From Doris montereyensis (taxonomy: Eukaryota > Mollusca > Gastropoda > Nudibranchia > Dorididae): a stretch of DNA of 64,000 bases. Under the pieces are notes generated by a model that was not told where the DNA came from, searched no databases, and saw nothing but the letters and a program-made list of their open reading frames with translations. Positions 25,785 through 37,126 of the stretch are shown piece by piece. Every line of letters starts with the position of its first letter. The stretch's first letter is position 1. A program made the translations under genes and the position numbers. The DNA is taken from assembly GCA_037039925.1 (NCBI GenBank), contig JAXRKP010001273.1, positions 80,748 to 144,747 of the forward strand, read 5' to 3'.

Positions 25785-26635
25785 GGTCAACTCTTTAGTA
25801 TGGGATTGATTTACTTAAACTTGATGCTACTCTGCACGCCTGGTCAACTCTTTAGTATGGGATTGATTTACTTAAACTTGATGCTACTCTGCACGCCTGG
25901 TCAACTCTTTAGTATGGGATTGATTTACTTAAACTTGATGATGCTGGTCAACTCTTTAGTATGGGATTGATTTACTTAAACTTGATGCTACTCTGTACGC
26001 CTGGTCAACTTTTTAGTATGGGATTGATTTACTTAAACTTGATGCTACTCTGTACTGGCCTGGGGTCAACTGCTTTACGCCTGGTCAACTCTTTAGTATG
26101 GGATTGATTTACTTAAACTTGATGCTACTCTGTACGCCTGGTCAACTCTTTAGTATGGGATTGATTTACTTAAACTTGATGCTACTCTGTACGCCTGGTC
26201 AACTCTTTAGTATGGGATTGATTTACTTAAACTTGATGCTACTCTGTACGCCTGGTCAACTCTTTAGTATGGGATTGATTTACTTAAACTTGATGCTACT
26301 CTGTACGCCTGGTCAACTCTTTAGTATGGGATTGATTTACTTAAACTTGATGCTACTCTGTACGCCTGGTCAACTCTTTAGTATGGGATTGATTTACTTA
26401 AACTTGATGCTACTCTGTACACCTGGTCAACTCTTTAGTATGGGATTGATTTACTTAAACTTGACTACTTACGCCTGGTATGGGATTGATTTACTTAAAC
26501 TTGATGCTACTCTGTACACCTGGTCAACTCTTTTTAGTATGGGATTGATTTACTTAAACTTGATGCTACGCCTGGTCTCTTTTTTTAGTATGGAATTGAT
26601 TTAGTTTAAACTTGATGCTACTCTGTACCCCTGTC
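25785..26635. repeat. 57-bp minisatellite abutting an exon
   Basis: About 14 units of 57 bp, marked by TATGGGATTGATTTACTTAA and GGTCAACTCTTTAG. The central six are near-identical and the outer ones shortened. Since 57 is divisible by 3, a plus-strand frame of 168 codons with a 19-residue repeat (MGLIYLNLMLL...) appears; it is not a gene. In gene sense the array begins within a few bases of the splice donor at 26,633-26,638. Confidence 0.95.
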
Positions 26636-26638
26636 TAC

Positions 26639-26771
26639 CTTTATTTTCTCCTGGCTGGTGGTCAACAGCAGCGCTCAAATCGTGGTTATTGTTCAGCCCT
26701 GCCTCATTCGACTGCATCTGAGCCTTTCCTGCCCCCAGTCCATTATTAGATAAATCATTGGCGCTTGGAAT
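26639..26771 (-). CDS. Exon of the GOLM/GOLIM4-like gene
   Basis: A 133-bp exon with acceptor TCTCCCTGATAG and donor AAG|GTAGAC. In phase 0 it reads IPSANDLSNNGLGAGKAQMQ and on to DHQPGENK, a polar Asn/Gln/Gly-rich segment. It leaves in phase 1, matching the 22.8-kb exon. The other two entry phases hit early stops, so phase 0 is required, which conflicts with the phase in which the polyQ exon ends. Confidence 0.7.
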
Positions 26772-27019
26772 CTATCAGGGAGAAAGAAAGAAAACATATT
26801 ATGAAGGATCCTATATCGAAATCATAATAATCTCATCCTTCAAAAGGCTCTAACATCAAACTCATATTTTTTTAAGCGCCCACAGGTCAAAATATGTATT
26901 CCACTTCGATTCTTTTCTTATCTTAATTAGTCAAAATTTATGTTTTTAAAACATGAATTATTGCTTTATTCTGGGAGGTAAATTTATTCTTTTCCATGTT
27001 GGGGTGATGGGAGGGTATG

Positions 27020-27130
27020 TAATAATAGTAGTAACAGTAACAGTCGTAGCAGCAGCAGCAATAGCAGTAGTAGTAGCAGTAATAGTAGCAGTATTAGTAG
27101 TTGTAGTAGTAGTAGTAGTAGTAGTAGCAG
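27020..27130. repeat. (GTA)n trinucleotide repeat
   Basis: Impure GTA/GCA repeat directly left of a MITE. The Val/Ala-rich open frame across it is an artefact. Confidence 0.95.
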
Positions 27131-27550
27131 TACAGTGGTGTCCACCTAAGAACCCAGACCTCGGGAGACAGAAACAGCGGGTTCTTAGGCAGACCGGATT
27201 TTAAGGTGAACTCTGACCTGCCTTATATTTTTGCTTCTTTATTCATATAATATGTATTGGCTATTTCTCTTGACCTTAAACTTTGACCAGACCCTAATAG
27301 ATAAGCAGTTTCCGTTTGGGGGGGGGGGGGTGAGCCTTCCTCACGTCTGTCATTCAGCGTCTGGCACACCCGTCTCACTTGTTCATAACACCTACCAGTG
27401 TTTGGACCAATGCTTCCCATCCACCTTTTATGATACACTTGCGACATATCACATGTTATCAACAATTATTAGCATTAAATTGAGTGGGTTTTTTCCCCTC
27501 ATGATTCTCAGCTCAAGATCAAACCAGGTTCTAAGGTGGATCGGACTGTA
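27131..27550. mobile_element. TA-flanked MITE, Tc1/mariner type
   Basis: Starts TACAGTGGTGTCCACCTAAG and ends with GGTTCTAAGGTGGATC then ACTGTA. The ends form imperfect inverted repeats of about 24 bp bounded by TA. It has no transposase frame. It shares the CAGTGGTG-like end with elements at 33.97 and 36.23 kb. Confidence 0.6.
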
Positions 27551-27654
27551 CTAGCAGGGTCTTAAGGGGATAGTTGTGTATAAGAAAAAATTCCATTGCA
27601 CAGAAATAGCGAGTTCTTAGACTAGCACCATTGTAGTAGTAATTGTCATCATTT

Positions 27655-27800
27655 GTTTGTTTCGTTTCAACCAACCTTGTCCATCATATGCAGTGATCTC
27701 AGCATGAATTACTTAAGAAAAGGCAAAATGAAAAACATATGAGAGAGTGAGAGGACAAAAAGATGTAGGACCTACCAGTGACACCTGCCAACCGCCCACA
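27655..27800 (+). repeat. SINE-like repeat A
   Basis: Complete copy ending AGGACCTACCAGTGACACC and CCAACCGCCCACA. Confidence 0.8.
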
Positions 27801-27844
27801 GTGGTCATAGTAGTAGCAGTAGTCATAATAGCTGTTTGTTAATT

Positions 27845-27990
27845 GATTGATAGATATTTCCCCATCCACCAGAAGTAGTAATCTCAGGGTAAATTAAGAG
27901 GAAACAGCAAGATAAAATATACATGTAGGTGAAAGAGTGAAAGGAAGAAGTAGGACCTACCAGTAGAGCCTGCCCACCAACCATAGTAGT
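27845..27990 (+). repeat. SINE-like repeat A
   Basis: Complete copy about 45 bp after the preceding one, with AGTAATCTCAGGGTAAATT and AAGTAGGACCTACCAG. Confidence 0.8.
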
Positions 27991-28103
27991 CATTAAAGTA
28001 GTCGTAAAAGAAATAATGGCTGTAGTTTCGTTACTCATGATGAACTATTGTTTTCTTGGTTCAATAGTATGTAGTGAAATTGATAAGTCAAACTTGGCAT
28101 TAC

Positions 28104-28416
28104 CTTCATGTTCTGTACCAAATGTGCCCTTTGCTGTTGGCCTCCTGTAAGTTGCTCCTCTCTGGACATTGGGAACACCAAAGTTTTGACCAACCCCGAC
28201 ACCTGCCTGCCCTAGTCCGCCTGCAGGCCCCTGATTTTGATTGATGACACCGCCTTGTGATTGTTGTTGTGGTTGCTGCTGGTGTTGCTGTTGTTGCTGT
28301 TGCGGCTGTTGTTGTTGCTGCTGTTGTTGCTGTTGCTGCTGCTGAAGAAGTTGCTGCTGTTGATAATGCTCAAGGTGAAGCTTGGCGTTTTGGTCCCTTA
28401 AATTTTTTTGCAAGGT
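28104..28416 (-). CDS. Polyglutamine exon of the GOLM/GOLIM4-like gene
   Basis: A 313-bp exon with acceptor CATTCCCATCTCAACAG and donor AAG|GTAATG. It begins TLQKNLRDQNAKLHLEHYQ, then about 30 mostly Gln residues encoded by mixed CAG/CAA (28,262-28,360). It continues with a Gly/Gln-rich stretch (GGLGQAGVGVGQNFGVPN). The open frame then gives RGATYRRPTAKGTFGTEHE and ends in phase 1, which clashes with the phase 0 needed downstream. A one-base shift near 28,157-28,165 would instead give EQLTGGQQQRAHLVQNMK in phase 0. A missed exon is the other explanation. Confidence 0.75.
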
Positions 28417-29299
28417 CTGTTGAGATGGGAATGAGAAAGAAGAAAACAAAATAAGTTGCGATGAGAAGCTTCTTGAAGGAAATAATATTGATCTAGTTAA
28501 AAAGGAAGATGTCTTGGAAAACGGAGATACTCACTTGAAAAAAACCCAAAAAAAAAACAACAAATGCCATAAAGACTTTTACTTCTTGAAAATCAGAATT
28601 CATAACACTTCCCAAATGACACAATTTCTTTCCGAGATTTTAAAGAATTTCTTTCACAAATTATAAAAATTGAAATAACATTAAAATTTAAAATAACATT
28701 AAAATTTAAAATTTAAACGAATTTCTTCCTCAGATTTAGAACCATATTTTTTATTTTTTATCTTACAACAGCCCCCCCCCCCTCTCAGAAAAAAACTGAC
28801 AACAGTGAGCTGACACTAAAACTAGAGAGAAACACCTGCACATTAGAGCTTGAAATTCACAGGAAATTTGTATGCCCCGACACGACAGTCTTTGAAAAAG
28901 GAGAGTGGAACCACATGAAGCCCTACAGCAGCAACCCACAGGATCCTATACATGTGTATCAATTACAATAGGATTATACCAGCTGTTAAAAGGTTGTGGG
29001 GACGGAGTAAACTGATGTTAAAGCAACAGCCAAATGTAAAGGATCCCAGGATAATGTAAACAAGAAAATTGGGTGTGTTTTTTGTCTGTCTGTCGGTCTA
29101 GTGAAAAAAATCCCACTGCATGCTTCAAGCCACATTTTACCAAAACACTTTTTGACCGAAACTGCAAAGTAGTTCTGGTCTCTGTTTTACTGTTACATGT
29201 CCTTCCATGAGACAATTAAACATTTCGTTGCTTTTTGCAAAATTCATCAAATTGAGACATACATGTATCATAGCTTACCAAATATATGATATATTTTAT

Positions 29300-29445
29300 T
29301 TGGATTTATTGAAATTTATCCTGTTCCACGTGCGGCAATCTCAGGGTAAATTAAGAGGAAACAGCAACTTGAGCGATAAGCGAAAGAAGGAAAGGAAAGA
29401 AGTAGAATCCACCAGCAGTGGCGACCAACCACCCACCAGACACAC
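29300..29445 (+). repeat. SINE-like repeat A
   Basis: Complete copy with TTGAAATTTATCCTGTTCC, GGCAATCTCAGGGTAAATT and AAGTAGAATCCACCAGCAG. Confidence 0.8.
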
Positions 29446-29489
29446 GATATTAAACGGCTAATGTACCAATGTGAAGAACATGTTCCGCT

Positions 29490-29650
29490 TGGTTGTTTCA
29501 TTGAAATTTCACCAGTCTACCATAAGCCGTGATCTCAAGGTGTTTAAATTTTGTTTAATTGGAATTTACCCTGTCCACCATTTGCAGTGATCACAAGGTG
29601 AATTGAAAGGAGAGGAAACAGCAAGATGAAAGATAAATAAAAGTGAAATA
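29490..29650 (+). repeat. SINE-like repeat A, two nested 5' parts
   Basis: A short 5' fragment (29,495-29,540) runs into a second copy that begins ATTGGAATTTACCCTGTCC. Both lack the 3' tail. Confidence 0.7.
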
Positions 29651-29689
29651 CAGCAACTCCTCACTGATGTTATATTTATATACGCAATT

Positions 29690-29790
29690 CATCTGACGTG
29701 GCGGATTCCCAGTCTATTCCTTTGCCTTTGTCTCACTGTATTCCTAATGGGCTTCAATATTATTTCATGTCATTATTCATCTAAACAAAC
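29690..29790 (+). repeat. tRNA-derived SINE family C, 5'-truncated
   Basis: Body only: CAGTCTATTCCTTTGCC, then ATTCCTAATGGGCTTCAATA and TTTCATGTCATTATT. Confidence 0.6.
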
Positions 29791-30089
29791 TTTTATAACA
29801 AGTAGGAGAAACATATATCAGAAATCTCCAAATAATAAACATTGCACAAAAGCGCTGGGAAATTAATGGCACAAAATTTTGATTTAAATGAAAATATGAC
29901 TTTTTCTCCATTTTTCTGTTTGACCGGTTCTTGTAGTGTGTGTCTGGACCAAACTGTGGTTGCTGTTTTTTTCTATTTGATATTTTGTTTCTTTCAATCA
30001 TTTTTGTATTTATCACGCTTTTCTTTTTTTAAGTGTCTTCCTTGAATTTTGTATGCTCTTTTCTCTCTTTTATAAGCATTTTTTGCTGT

Positions 30090-30225
30090 TTCATTGTAAT
30101 TTCCCCCTCATCTACCATGTGTGGAAGTCTCAGAGTGAATGAAGGGGAAACAACAAGATGAACAATATATCAGAAAGGGTGAAAGGAAAGAAGTAGGCCA
30201 TAGCAATAACACATGCAAACTGCCC
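30090..30225 (+). repeat. SINE-like repeat A
   Basis: Diverged complete copy with GTTTCATTGTAATTTCCCCC, GGAAGTCTCAGAGTGAAT and AAGTAGGCCATAGCAATAA. A small 5' fragment also lies near 30,755-30,790. Confidence 0.7.
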
Positions 30226-31147
30226 ATTTTTGAGAGGAAGGGGGGTGGGGTTGTTTGTTTCTTATTTATTTATTATAGCACAAACAAATGTTAATTTAAT
30301 CTAAAATGATGATGAGATGGGAGGAAAAAATTGCCCCGCCAGAAAGCACAGAGGAGTTCATTAAAACGAGAAAGAAACTGTGGAGAGAAACAAAAGCAGA
30401 GAAAAAGAAAATGAAAAGGATGTTTCTTCATAACCTCAAGGTTTTGGATTGACATGATGGCATGCCCGTAGTTGCATCTGTGGGAATGGAGTGGTAAACA
30501 CAGGTAAAAATTGCTTAGGGGTCATTCAGAGCGCAGTACCAGTACCTCTCAAGCTGTGAAAATTTATGTCTACGTTTTTGGACAAACGCACACACAAACA
30601 CACGTTCGTACAGTCACATGTATGCAGGGAACATGGGTGCACCATGGGTACACGGGAAAACAGAAACAAATATTCAGGTCTAGTCACAGCAAAAGGCAAG
30701 GAAGTGGGGGGTGGGGGTGGAGATGAAAGAATAAAGGAAGGGTGGTGAACTTTTTGAAGTAAACCCTGTCCACCATGGCGGTGATCTCAGGGAGGGGAGG
30801 TGTGGTAGGGGGGCATGGGTAAGTATGAACGTGCCACACCCTTTCTACATCAGTTGGTTGTAACTAGTGTCACAAAGCCTTGAGCACTTTGTTTCCTTGA
30901 AATTTGTGGTGATCTCAGCCTTGCACAGAAAGTCTACCAAATACATCAAGCATATCAATGATTTTCATATGGGTACAATGGACACACTGGCTGATGCCCT
31001 TATGGCTTAAATCACTCAACTCTAAACAGACTCCTGACCTTACATTTCGGCCATAACACCGATATTAACAGAATGATGGAATGGGAGTTCAATTTCACTC
31101 TGGGAAAATCTGTTTTATGAAATGTAACACAAGGATTGGCGAGTTTG

Positions 31148-32065
31148 GGACCAAAATGTTGATTTTCTGCTCTGTGCATGTTCGGGTAGAATGATCATTT
31201 ATCTAAAAGTTTATGGCAGAAAAATGTCCATATGATAAATGATTTTTTTTACTAGATATTTTGTAACGATGGTAGGTAAAAACAGTCAAAATTTTTACTT
31301 CAATTACCCTAACATTGACTGGAAAGATGGCAGTAAAAACCTGTGTATTAACGGGTAACGCCAAATGTGGCAACACCAGTTTTGCTTGGCCACTCGCCGA
31401 CACTGCACATCGATTTGGCCCAGTGTTGAGTGACTTGAGGCATTGCGAGTCGGTGTGGTGTAAACACGCGCACAAGCATAGATGTAGAGGAAAATACGAA
31501 AAACATTGTCATTTTGACGTCTGTTTTCAAAACAGCGCACATCTAGACCTAGATTTACAATCCTCTCTACATTAGTAACCATGCGAGAGACAAAAGAGTA
31601 AGGGAGCTGCTACAAGAAGGGCAACCCGCCTGAAGTGTTTGCTTTGTGTTATGGTCTTTTAATTTTTTTACTTGCATTATTCTCAACATGTACTTTTTTC
31701 ACACTAAAATTTATCTACTCCATCATTTACAGACTGATTTGTATTATATTTGGCACACAGGTTCCTCCTGTCAATGTTTTTTTTAATTGTAATAAAATGC
31801 CATAAAATGCATGATATATATTATTTTCAAAATATTTTATTTAAAAAACTATCCAAAATATCGAAAAAACATGACATGGAAAAGACAATCTGCACAGGTT
31901 TTCAGTGATTTTATTCATAACTAAATGAGGAGATAGATTTTAAAAATTGGGTCGAAAATCCACGATAGCGGCCGTTTCCATGACGACCAAGGACACTACA
32001 GACTTTTCAATGATATAGGATGACTTTATTTTGGCACTTATATATATACTAAAAACAAATACCCA
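31148..32065 (+). repeat. Dispersed repeat R1, copy A
   Basis: A ~0.9-kb unit starting near GGCGAGTTTGGGACCAAAAT. It includes GGTAGAATGATCATTTATCT, GCGCACAAGCATAG, TTTGTATTATATTTGGCACA and GATATAGGATGACT, and ends near ACTCAAAAGCAAAAA. It has no terminal inverted repeats and no frame conserved between copies. The 86-codon open frame at 31,315-31,575 is not maintained in copy B. Confidence 0.85.
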
Positions 32066-32576
32066 AACTCAAAAGCAAAAACATATCAAGCAAACCAATG
32101 ATTCTACTTGCATTACATGTAAACACTGATCAATGGTATTAAGAATACAACTGAATGCCACTGTTAATGAGTGTCAAATAAAGTGAAAACAAAGGAGTGT
32201 GTAAACTACATTAATATGAAGAAAAAACCCATTCCAGCACTAAGTGCAACATTCCAGACAGACTAACATTACAAGACAAAGTTATGATGGGAAATTCCCC
32301 CCATTTCTTTTTCTGTCCTCCCTTTCTGAGTGAGACTTTAACACCCTTCGGTTCATTATCGGAAGTGCTTCAGACACAACCCACAACATCCTGGGAAATG
32401 AGTCTCTGATAATGATAAGAAAAAAGAGAGAACAGGTAACTGTGTGTACTTTGCCAAAGGGATACATCGACTCAGACGGCTATAATGTGAGGGTCCTTCA
32501 AATAACTCTTCTCAATCCAATGCTTTGGTAAGTTCTCAGAAAACAAGTAGCAGTTGCAATATGATCGCCTTTTATA

Positions 32577-32776
32577 TACCGTTCACAAAAAGAAACGCAC
32601 ACCATATCTAAAAAACTAAAGGTACAAAAAGGACAAGATCACAGAAATGAATCTTCATGCCTTGATTTATTGACTGCAACAGAATCAGAGTCAACAAAAT
32701 TGGTTGAAATGTGAGCAATAAGTCATACAGAGGATTTTAAGTCATAGAAACAATATGTTTCTTTTTGTGAACAGTA
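32577..32776. mobile_element. 200-bp TA-flanked MITE
   Basis: The terminal inverted repeats CGTTCACAAAAAGAAAC and GTTTCTTTTTGTGAACAG lie just inside flanking TA dinucleotides. Its size, TA target and lack of coding capacity fit a non-autonomous Tc1/mariner element, different from the CAGTRGTG group. Confidence 0.75.
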
Positions 32777-32869
32777 CATATATATTTTTTAAATTGTGAT
32801 TAGAAACTATTTGGAAATCTGAAACCCAACAGTTTAGTTTGACATATCACGTCCTCCATAAGTCACCAA

Positions 32870-33205
32870 CAACTATCTTTGATGTTCTTCGATGTTCTTC
32901 TCCTGTCTCGAGCAACCTTTTCCAGTGGTTTGCATGATGTACGTTTTGTCTCAGTTGCTTCTTGCGCCAGGCCTCTTCTCCGTGAGTTCGTGGCCGGCCC
33001 CCTTTATTATATGCCTTATGGATTCCATTTCAGGGCATATCTGATCATACAATTTATTAGATATTTTCTCAGGGTATGCCATGGCCACTTCCATTTTCTT
33101 TGCTTGATGTCATCCTCAATGGGTTGTTTGTATGGTTAGTATGTTTTCTGGTCTCATTGGTGACCCTATCTGTCCATCTGATGCCAAACCAAGGATTTTT
33201 TAAAT
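32870..33205 (-). mobile_element. LINE 3'-end fossil
   Basis: On the minus strand, with several stops and shifts, one can read RVTNETRK, PIEDDIKQRKWKWPWHTLRK, ALKWNP and finally EKVARDRRRTSK. This is the usual order at the C-terminus of animal LINE polyproteins: a K/R-rich W-WxxHxLR motif, a WNPxG motif and a DRxxW-like end. No autonomous function remains. Confidence 0.7.
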
Positions 33206-33970
33206 GCCTGTCATAGGTCCACTTTTGTTAGTTTTGCCTTTGCACATCATTACAATAAGCCAGGTTAATACCCTTGATTCGTTGTTTTAGGGAGAACACA
33301 CATGTTGTAAGTCCCTGGTGTGTTTGTTTGATTTTTGGAAAAAATTGACATTCGAAGTCTGCAAATTATTTGGTTCTTTATGTTTCATCTTCTTTAACCA
33401 CAATGCCATTCGGTGAACAGAGCAGCCAAGCCACAAACGGAGTCACAGTGGAATGAAGTAAGAAAAACAAAAAACAGAAAGTATAAACTCCATATAAAAA
33501 GATTAGTTTTCACATTCTTTGTTGTTAACACTGTAACAGGGTTTCCAATTTTGTGGGTGCTGATTACTGATAATATCCAGTCTAGCACACTTGACTTATA
33601 ACATGTTACAACATTCTTATTGAAAAATTTGCTGTTCGCCTCTAAAAAACGGCCCATACATATACATTCTTCTAGCCGGGTTAAAACGAAACAGAAATGT
33701 GGCAATTATTTACTGCAGAGGAAGGAAAAATATATTATTTTGATATGCAGGAAAGAGTAAAAGAAAAAAAAAGTTTGTTAAAATAAGTAAATAAATAAAT
33801 TTTGCATTGAAAAGAACGAAAAAAATAGGCAAGAAAGATATGATAGACCAAAAAAATTAAGATAACACTTCTCTCTCTCTCCTCCCTTTGCTCCACAACA
33901 GAATCAAAAGAACAAAAGAATTATTCTGATATAAAATAATATATCATATACAATATGTATATAATACATG

Positions 33971-34148
33971 TACAGTAGTGACTGCCTAAATGCCTGCCGC
34001 CATGATACCTGTCTCGCCTAAATACCTGCAATTTCAGTGAAACTGATCTTTTCCTATATAAATTGCCCTCTAAATGCACAGTTCAAAACCAAGTACGTAC
34101 GTTTTCTCTGCTTCACAAACACAGGGCATTTAGGCAGTCACTACTGTA
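33971..34148. mobile_element. 178-bp TA-flanked MITE with near-perfect inverted ends
   Basis: Inverted ends of about 24 bp begin TACAGTAGTGACTGCCTAAA and are mirrored exactly at the right edge (ending GGCAGTCACTACTGTA). Including the TA target duplication, the unit is 178 bp. Near-perfect ends suggest relatively recent activity. Confidence 0.85.
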
Positions 34149-34764
34149 GAAGTAAATGTATATGACCCAAAAATTTACGAAAAAATTCTCGCATAAGGGA
34201 ATGATTAGGAGTGTGGAAAGGATGATACTGAGCGCAAATTAAGACACCCTAAAAATACAAAATATATAAAAACCTGATAAAGGAGTACTTGCAACAAAAC
34301 AAGTAAAGTACACAAACAAAAAACAACCAAATAATGAAGTGAATAAGTCTATTAGATGCCTAAGATGAAAGTAGTTAAAATGAGCACCCTTCTAAATAAT
34401 GCAATGTAACTTGAAAGTTTGGGGAAATAATGACTGGTATATCGATGGCTATACATAACTTCTTAATTATTTTTTTTTCAATTTAAAGTTTATAGCAACA
34501 ATATTTAAATCTGGCAAATTTTTAAAGAGGAATTTAATCAGCATTAATATTACCAGAAAACTGAAGTAGGGAAAAACTCCACAAAAATGACATAAAAGAA
34601 AAGTACATTTGTGACAACATAGACATAAAAAAAGATTAAAAATCTATTTTTTCTATTACACAGAATATAAAAAGAAGATGCTTTTTAAAGAGTTTATTGA
34701 TATTCAAACAATTAGGGTTCATTATCAACCGCAACAATGGGATATTTTCATGAAAGGCTTTGTT

Positions 34765-34915
34765 TTGTTTGTTTGTTTCACTGAAACTTACTCCCGTCCA
34801 CCACATGTGGTGATCTCAGGGTGAATTGAGAGAAAACAGCCAGATGAAAGACAATCAAAAGAGTGAATGGAAAGAAGTAGGGCCTAAGGGCGGCGCCACC
34901 ACCCACCCACTCATG
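34765..34915 (+). repeat. SINE-like repeat A
   Basis: Complete copy with CCACCACATGTGGTGATCTC, AGGGTGAATTGAGAG and AAGTAGGGCCTAAGG. Confidence 0.8.
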
Positions 34916-35474
34916 GAAGGCGTGAGATTCCACAAATTTCTTGACAGGAAAACAAGCAAGGCTACCACTTCAATCGACAAGGTGCGTTTTCAATAGCTAC
35001 AATAATCTCTTGGAACAAACTCATGACCAAGGTGGCGTGCCTATTCAGTCACTTTCCCCCCTCTAAAAAAACACCGGCACAGTGTTAAGAGCAAATTAAA
35101 AAAAAATTTTTTTTTTGTTTTCTGTGTCTGTTATTATAACTATGTTATTAGCCAGTCTGGGCATGTTTTTAAGGGCCAAATTTACATAGAAAATTTTTGT
35201 TTCCTGAGATAGTGTGCTAGTCAGCGTGTTCTTAGATCTCTTCTACTACTGTAATAATCCCAAAGTCTTACATGCTTCGTGAACAAAAAGGCAGAAATAC
35301 TTCAGATAATATAAGCTTTAAATGCTACTGGGGAATATGTTTGATAAATAATAATACAAAAATATTTTTTTTTTTAAAGAAAGCCGTTGGAAGCAAAAGA
35401 AAATGTAAGTGGACAGAATTTGACTTCTTTCCTTATTTATCTTTAAATGAATTTTTATAGAAATATCTGTGTAT

Positions 35475-35636
35475 GAAGCATAACGTTGATTTTGTCTGAT
35501 TGTGGAGAAGTGGGAGAAGCTAACAGATTTTAAAACATCTGTTTTTAAAACAAAACAAAAATCAACGATATGCTTCGTTTTAAAAACAGATGCTTTAAAA
35601 TCTGTTAGCTTCTCCACTGTTAAATCAGACAAAATT
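35475..35636. repeat. Interleaved inverted repeats (foldback)
   Basis: Two pairs of complementary arms occur in the order X-Y-X'-Y'. X is GAAGCATAACGTTGAT (about 35,477) and X' ATCAACGATATGCTTC (about 35,563). Y runs about 35,493-35,551 and includes GAAGCTAACAGATTTTAAAA, and Y' (35,579-35,634) is its complement including TTTTAAAATCTGTTAGC or a close variant. There are no TA or other flanking duplications that I can identify. Confidence 0.8.
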
Positions 35637-35886
35637 TTTAAAAGTATGTCTTAAAATCGCTGTATTCATGTTTTTTTCTCCATCACATACAATTTACACA
35701 AAGCAAGCTCTGAGCGCTACTCATGACGGAAAGAAAAAGTTAATTTGTGGATACAAAACTGTCACTTACAAGTGATCACAGTGCCATTATAATGAGTGAA
35801 TGAGGGAATTGTGAGGATGGGGGAAGAAACCACAGAAAAGCAAAAGTAAGATGCTATCAAAACTTGTGGGGAAAAAAGAAATTCAC

Positions 35887-35913
35887 CTGAGTTGTATTTT
35901 GGTTAATCTCTGA
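35887..35913 (-). CDS. Candidate micro-exon of the GOLM/GOLIM4-like gene
   Basis: A 27-bp segment encoding SEINQNTTQ with donor CAG|GTGAAT and an acceptor TTTTTTACTTCAAGAG. Phase 0 to 0 holds only if the second of two adjacent AGs is used. Short, but polar and phase-compatible with its neighbours. Confidence 0.45.
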
Positions 35914-36228
35914 CTCTTGAAGTAAAAAACAAAACAAACAAAAAAAGATAGAAAAAAAAAGCATAATATGAGGAGTGTGGGGATGGAGACAGCAAGCTGT
36001 CAGGAGAAGTCACTAGAGAATATTTGAAGAAAAAAACACAAACAAAAAAACCTAAATTAAAGTGCCTAAAATTGAGATTTATAATTTTAATTATATTGTG
36101 AAAAACAATTATTAAATTTATTTAAATTATTAAAACTTTTCTTTGTGTTCCTATTTTCAAAAATATATTTTGTATTTGTTAACAGCAGTGATTCAAACTT
36201 AACACACTATAACTATCTACAAAATGAG

Positions 36229-36972
36229 TACAGTGGTCTATGCCTAACAGGCAGGCCTTCCATAAAAACAGAAAAGCGGCCTCAGCTGGACGGTCTCAAA
36301 ACATGGGGTATAAACAAAAAACCAGTGCGTATGCATTATTGTGAGACCTTAGGCCTAGAGCTCAGATTCAAAAACAGAATGGAGGAGGACATATTACAAG
36401 AAAGAGGAGGAAGAACGAATGAAATTTCACTGTTCTCTTTTCTTATTGACTTATTGATCACAAAACCACGTAGTCGGTGCATCAAACAATTAGGCGTAAT
36501 TCAGTTTTAATCAAGTCCATCACTAGCCTTTCATCTGAAAAAGATGCATCTAGGTCGCATCGGTTATGGTGGTGCCTTGGAACTGGTCAAATGTTCCAAT
36601 GACGATGACCAATCAGGATGTATCGCATGCTGATGCGAACTGTAGCTGTCAATCGCCTCGTTTATCTGGTAAGTATCTGGCATCAACATCAAAGAGTCTG
36701 ACTTTGGCTTTGTAGGACCTAGCACTAGTATAGATTCTATGCCTACAACATGACCTACATGTTCCAGATAACAAAATGAAGCATTGCCGATATAGATTTA
36801 AATTTTCATTTTACTTCATTGAGTTTAGCAGACCATTTGACCTTCTGATGTAAGAGAAACCGACCTCTTAGCCCAACTGAAACTTTTTCGAGGAGACCTA
36901 AAGAGGGAAAACATCTGGTATACATAAAAAATGGCTCTACGGCTATCAGCCTCTTAGGCAGAGACCACTGTA
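36229..36972. mobile_element. 744-bp TA-flanked non-autonomous element
   Basis: Starts TACAGTGGTCTATGCCTAAC and ends with CTTAGGCAGAGACCACTGTA, giving imperfect inverted ends of about 25 bp within TA. It shares the CAGTGGT/CCTAA end signature with the 27.13- and 33.97-kb elements. The open frame crossing its left end shows no transposase motif. Confidence 0.7.
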
Positions 36973-37126
36973 TTTCAATATTTCGAAAAATAAAGAACAA
37001 AACATTAAAATGGACACAACGATGCAAAGCCTGATATAACTCATTAACGGCAAACCTCTTCTTCGTGCACTAAGTAAGAACAGCTAGCCTAACGTTTATG
37101 AATTTAAAAAAGAACTGTAATTTCAC

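Noticed and set aside
26098..26604. 168-codon plus-strand open frame with 19-residue repeats
   Set aside because: It is the translation of a 57-bp minisatellite whose length is divisible by three. Outer units break the frame, and there is no non-repetitive domain.
28257..28454. 65-codon Val/Ala-rich plus-strand frame
   Set aside because: It is the antisense reading of the CAG/CAA polyglutamine tract.
31315..31575. 86-codon open frame in repeat R1 copy A
   Set aside because: The frame is not kept in copies B, C or D, so it is unlikely to be translated.
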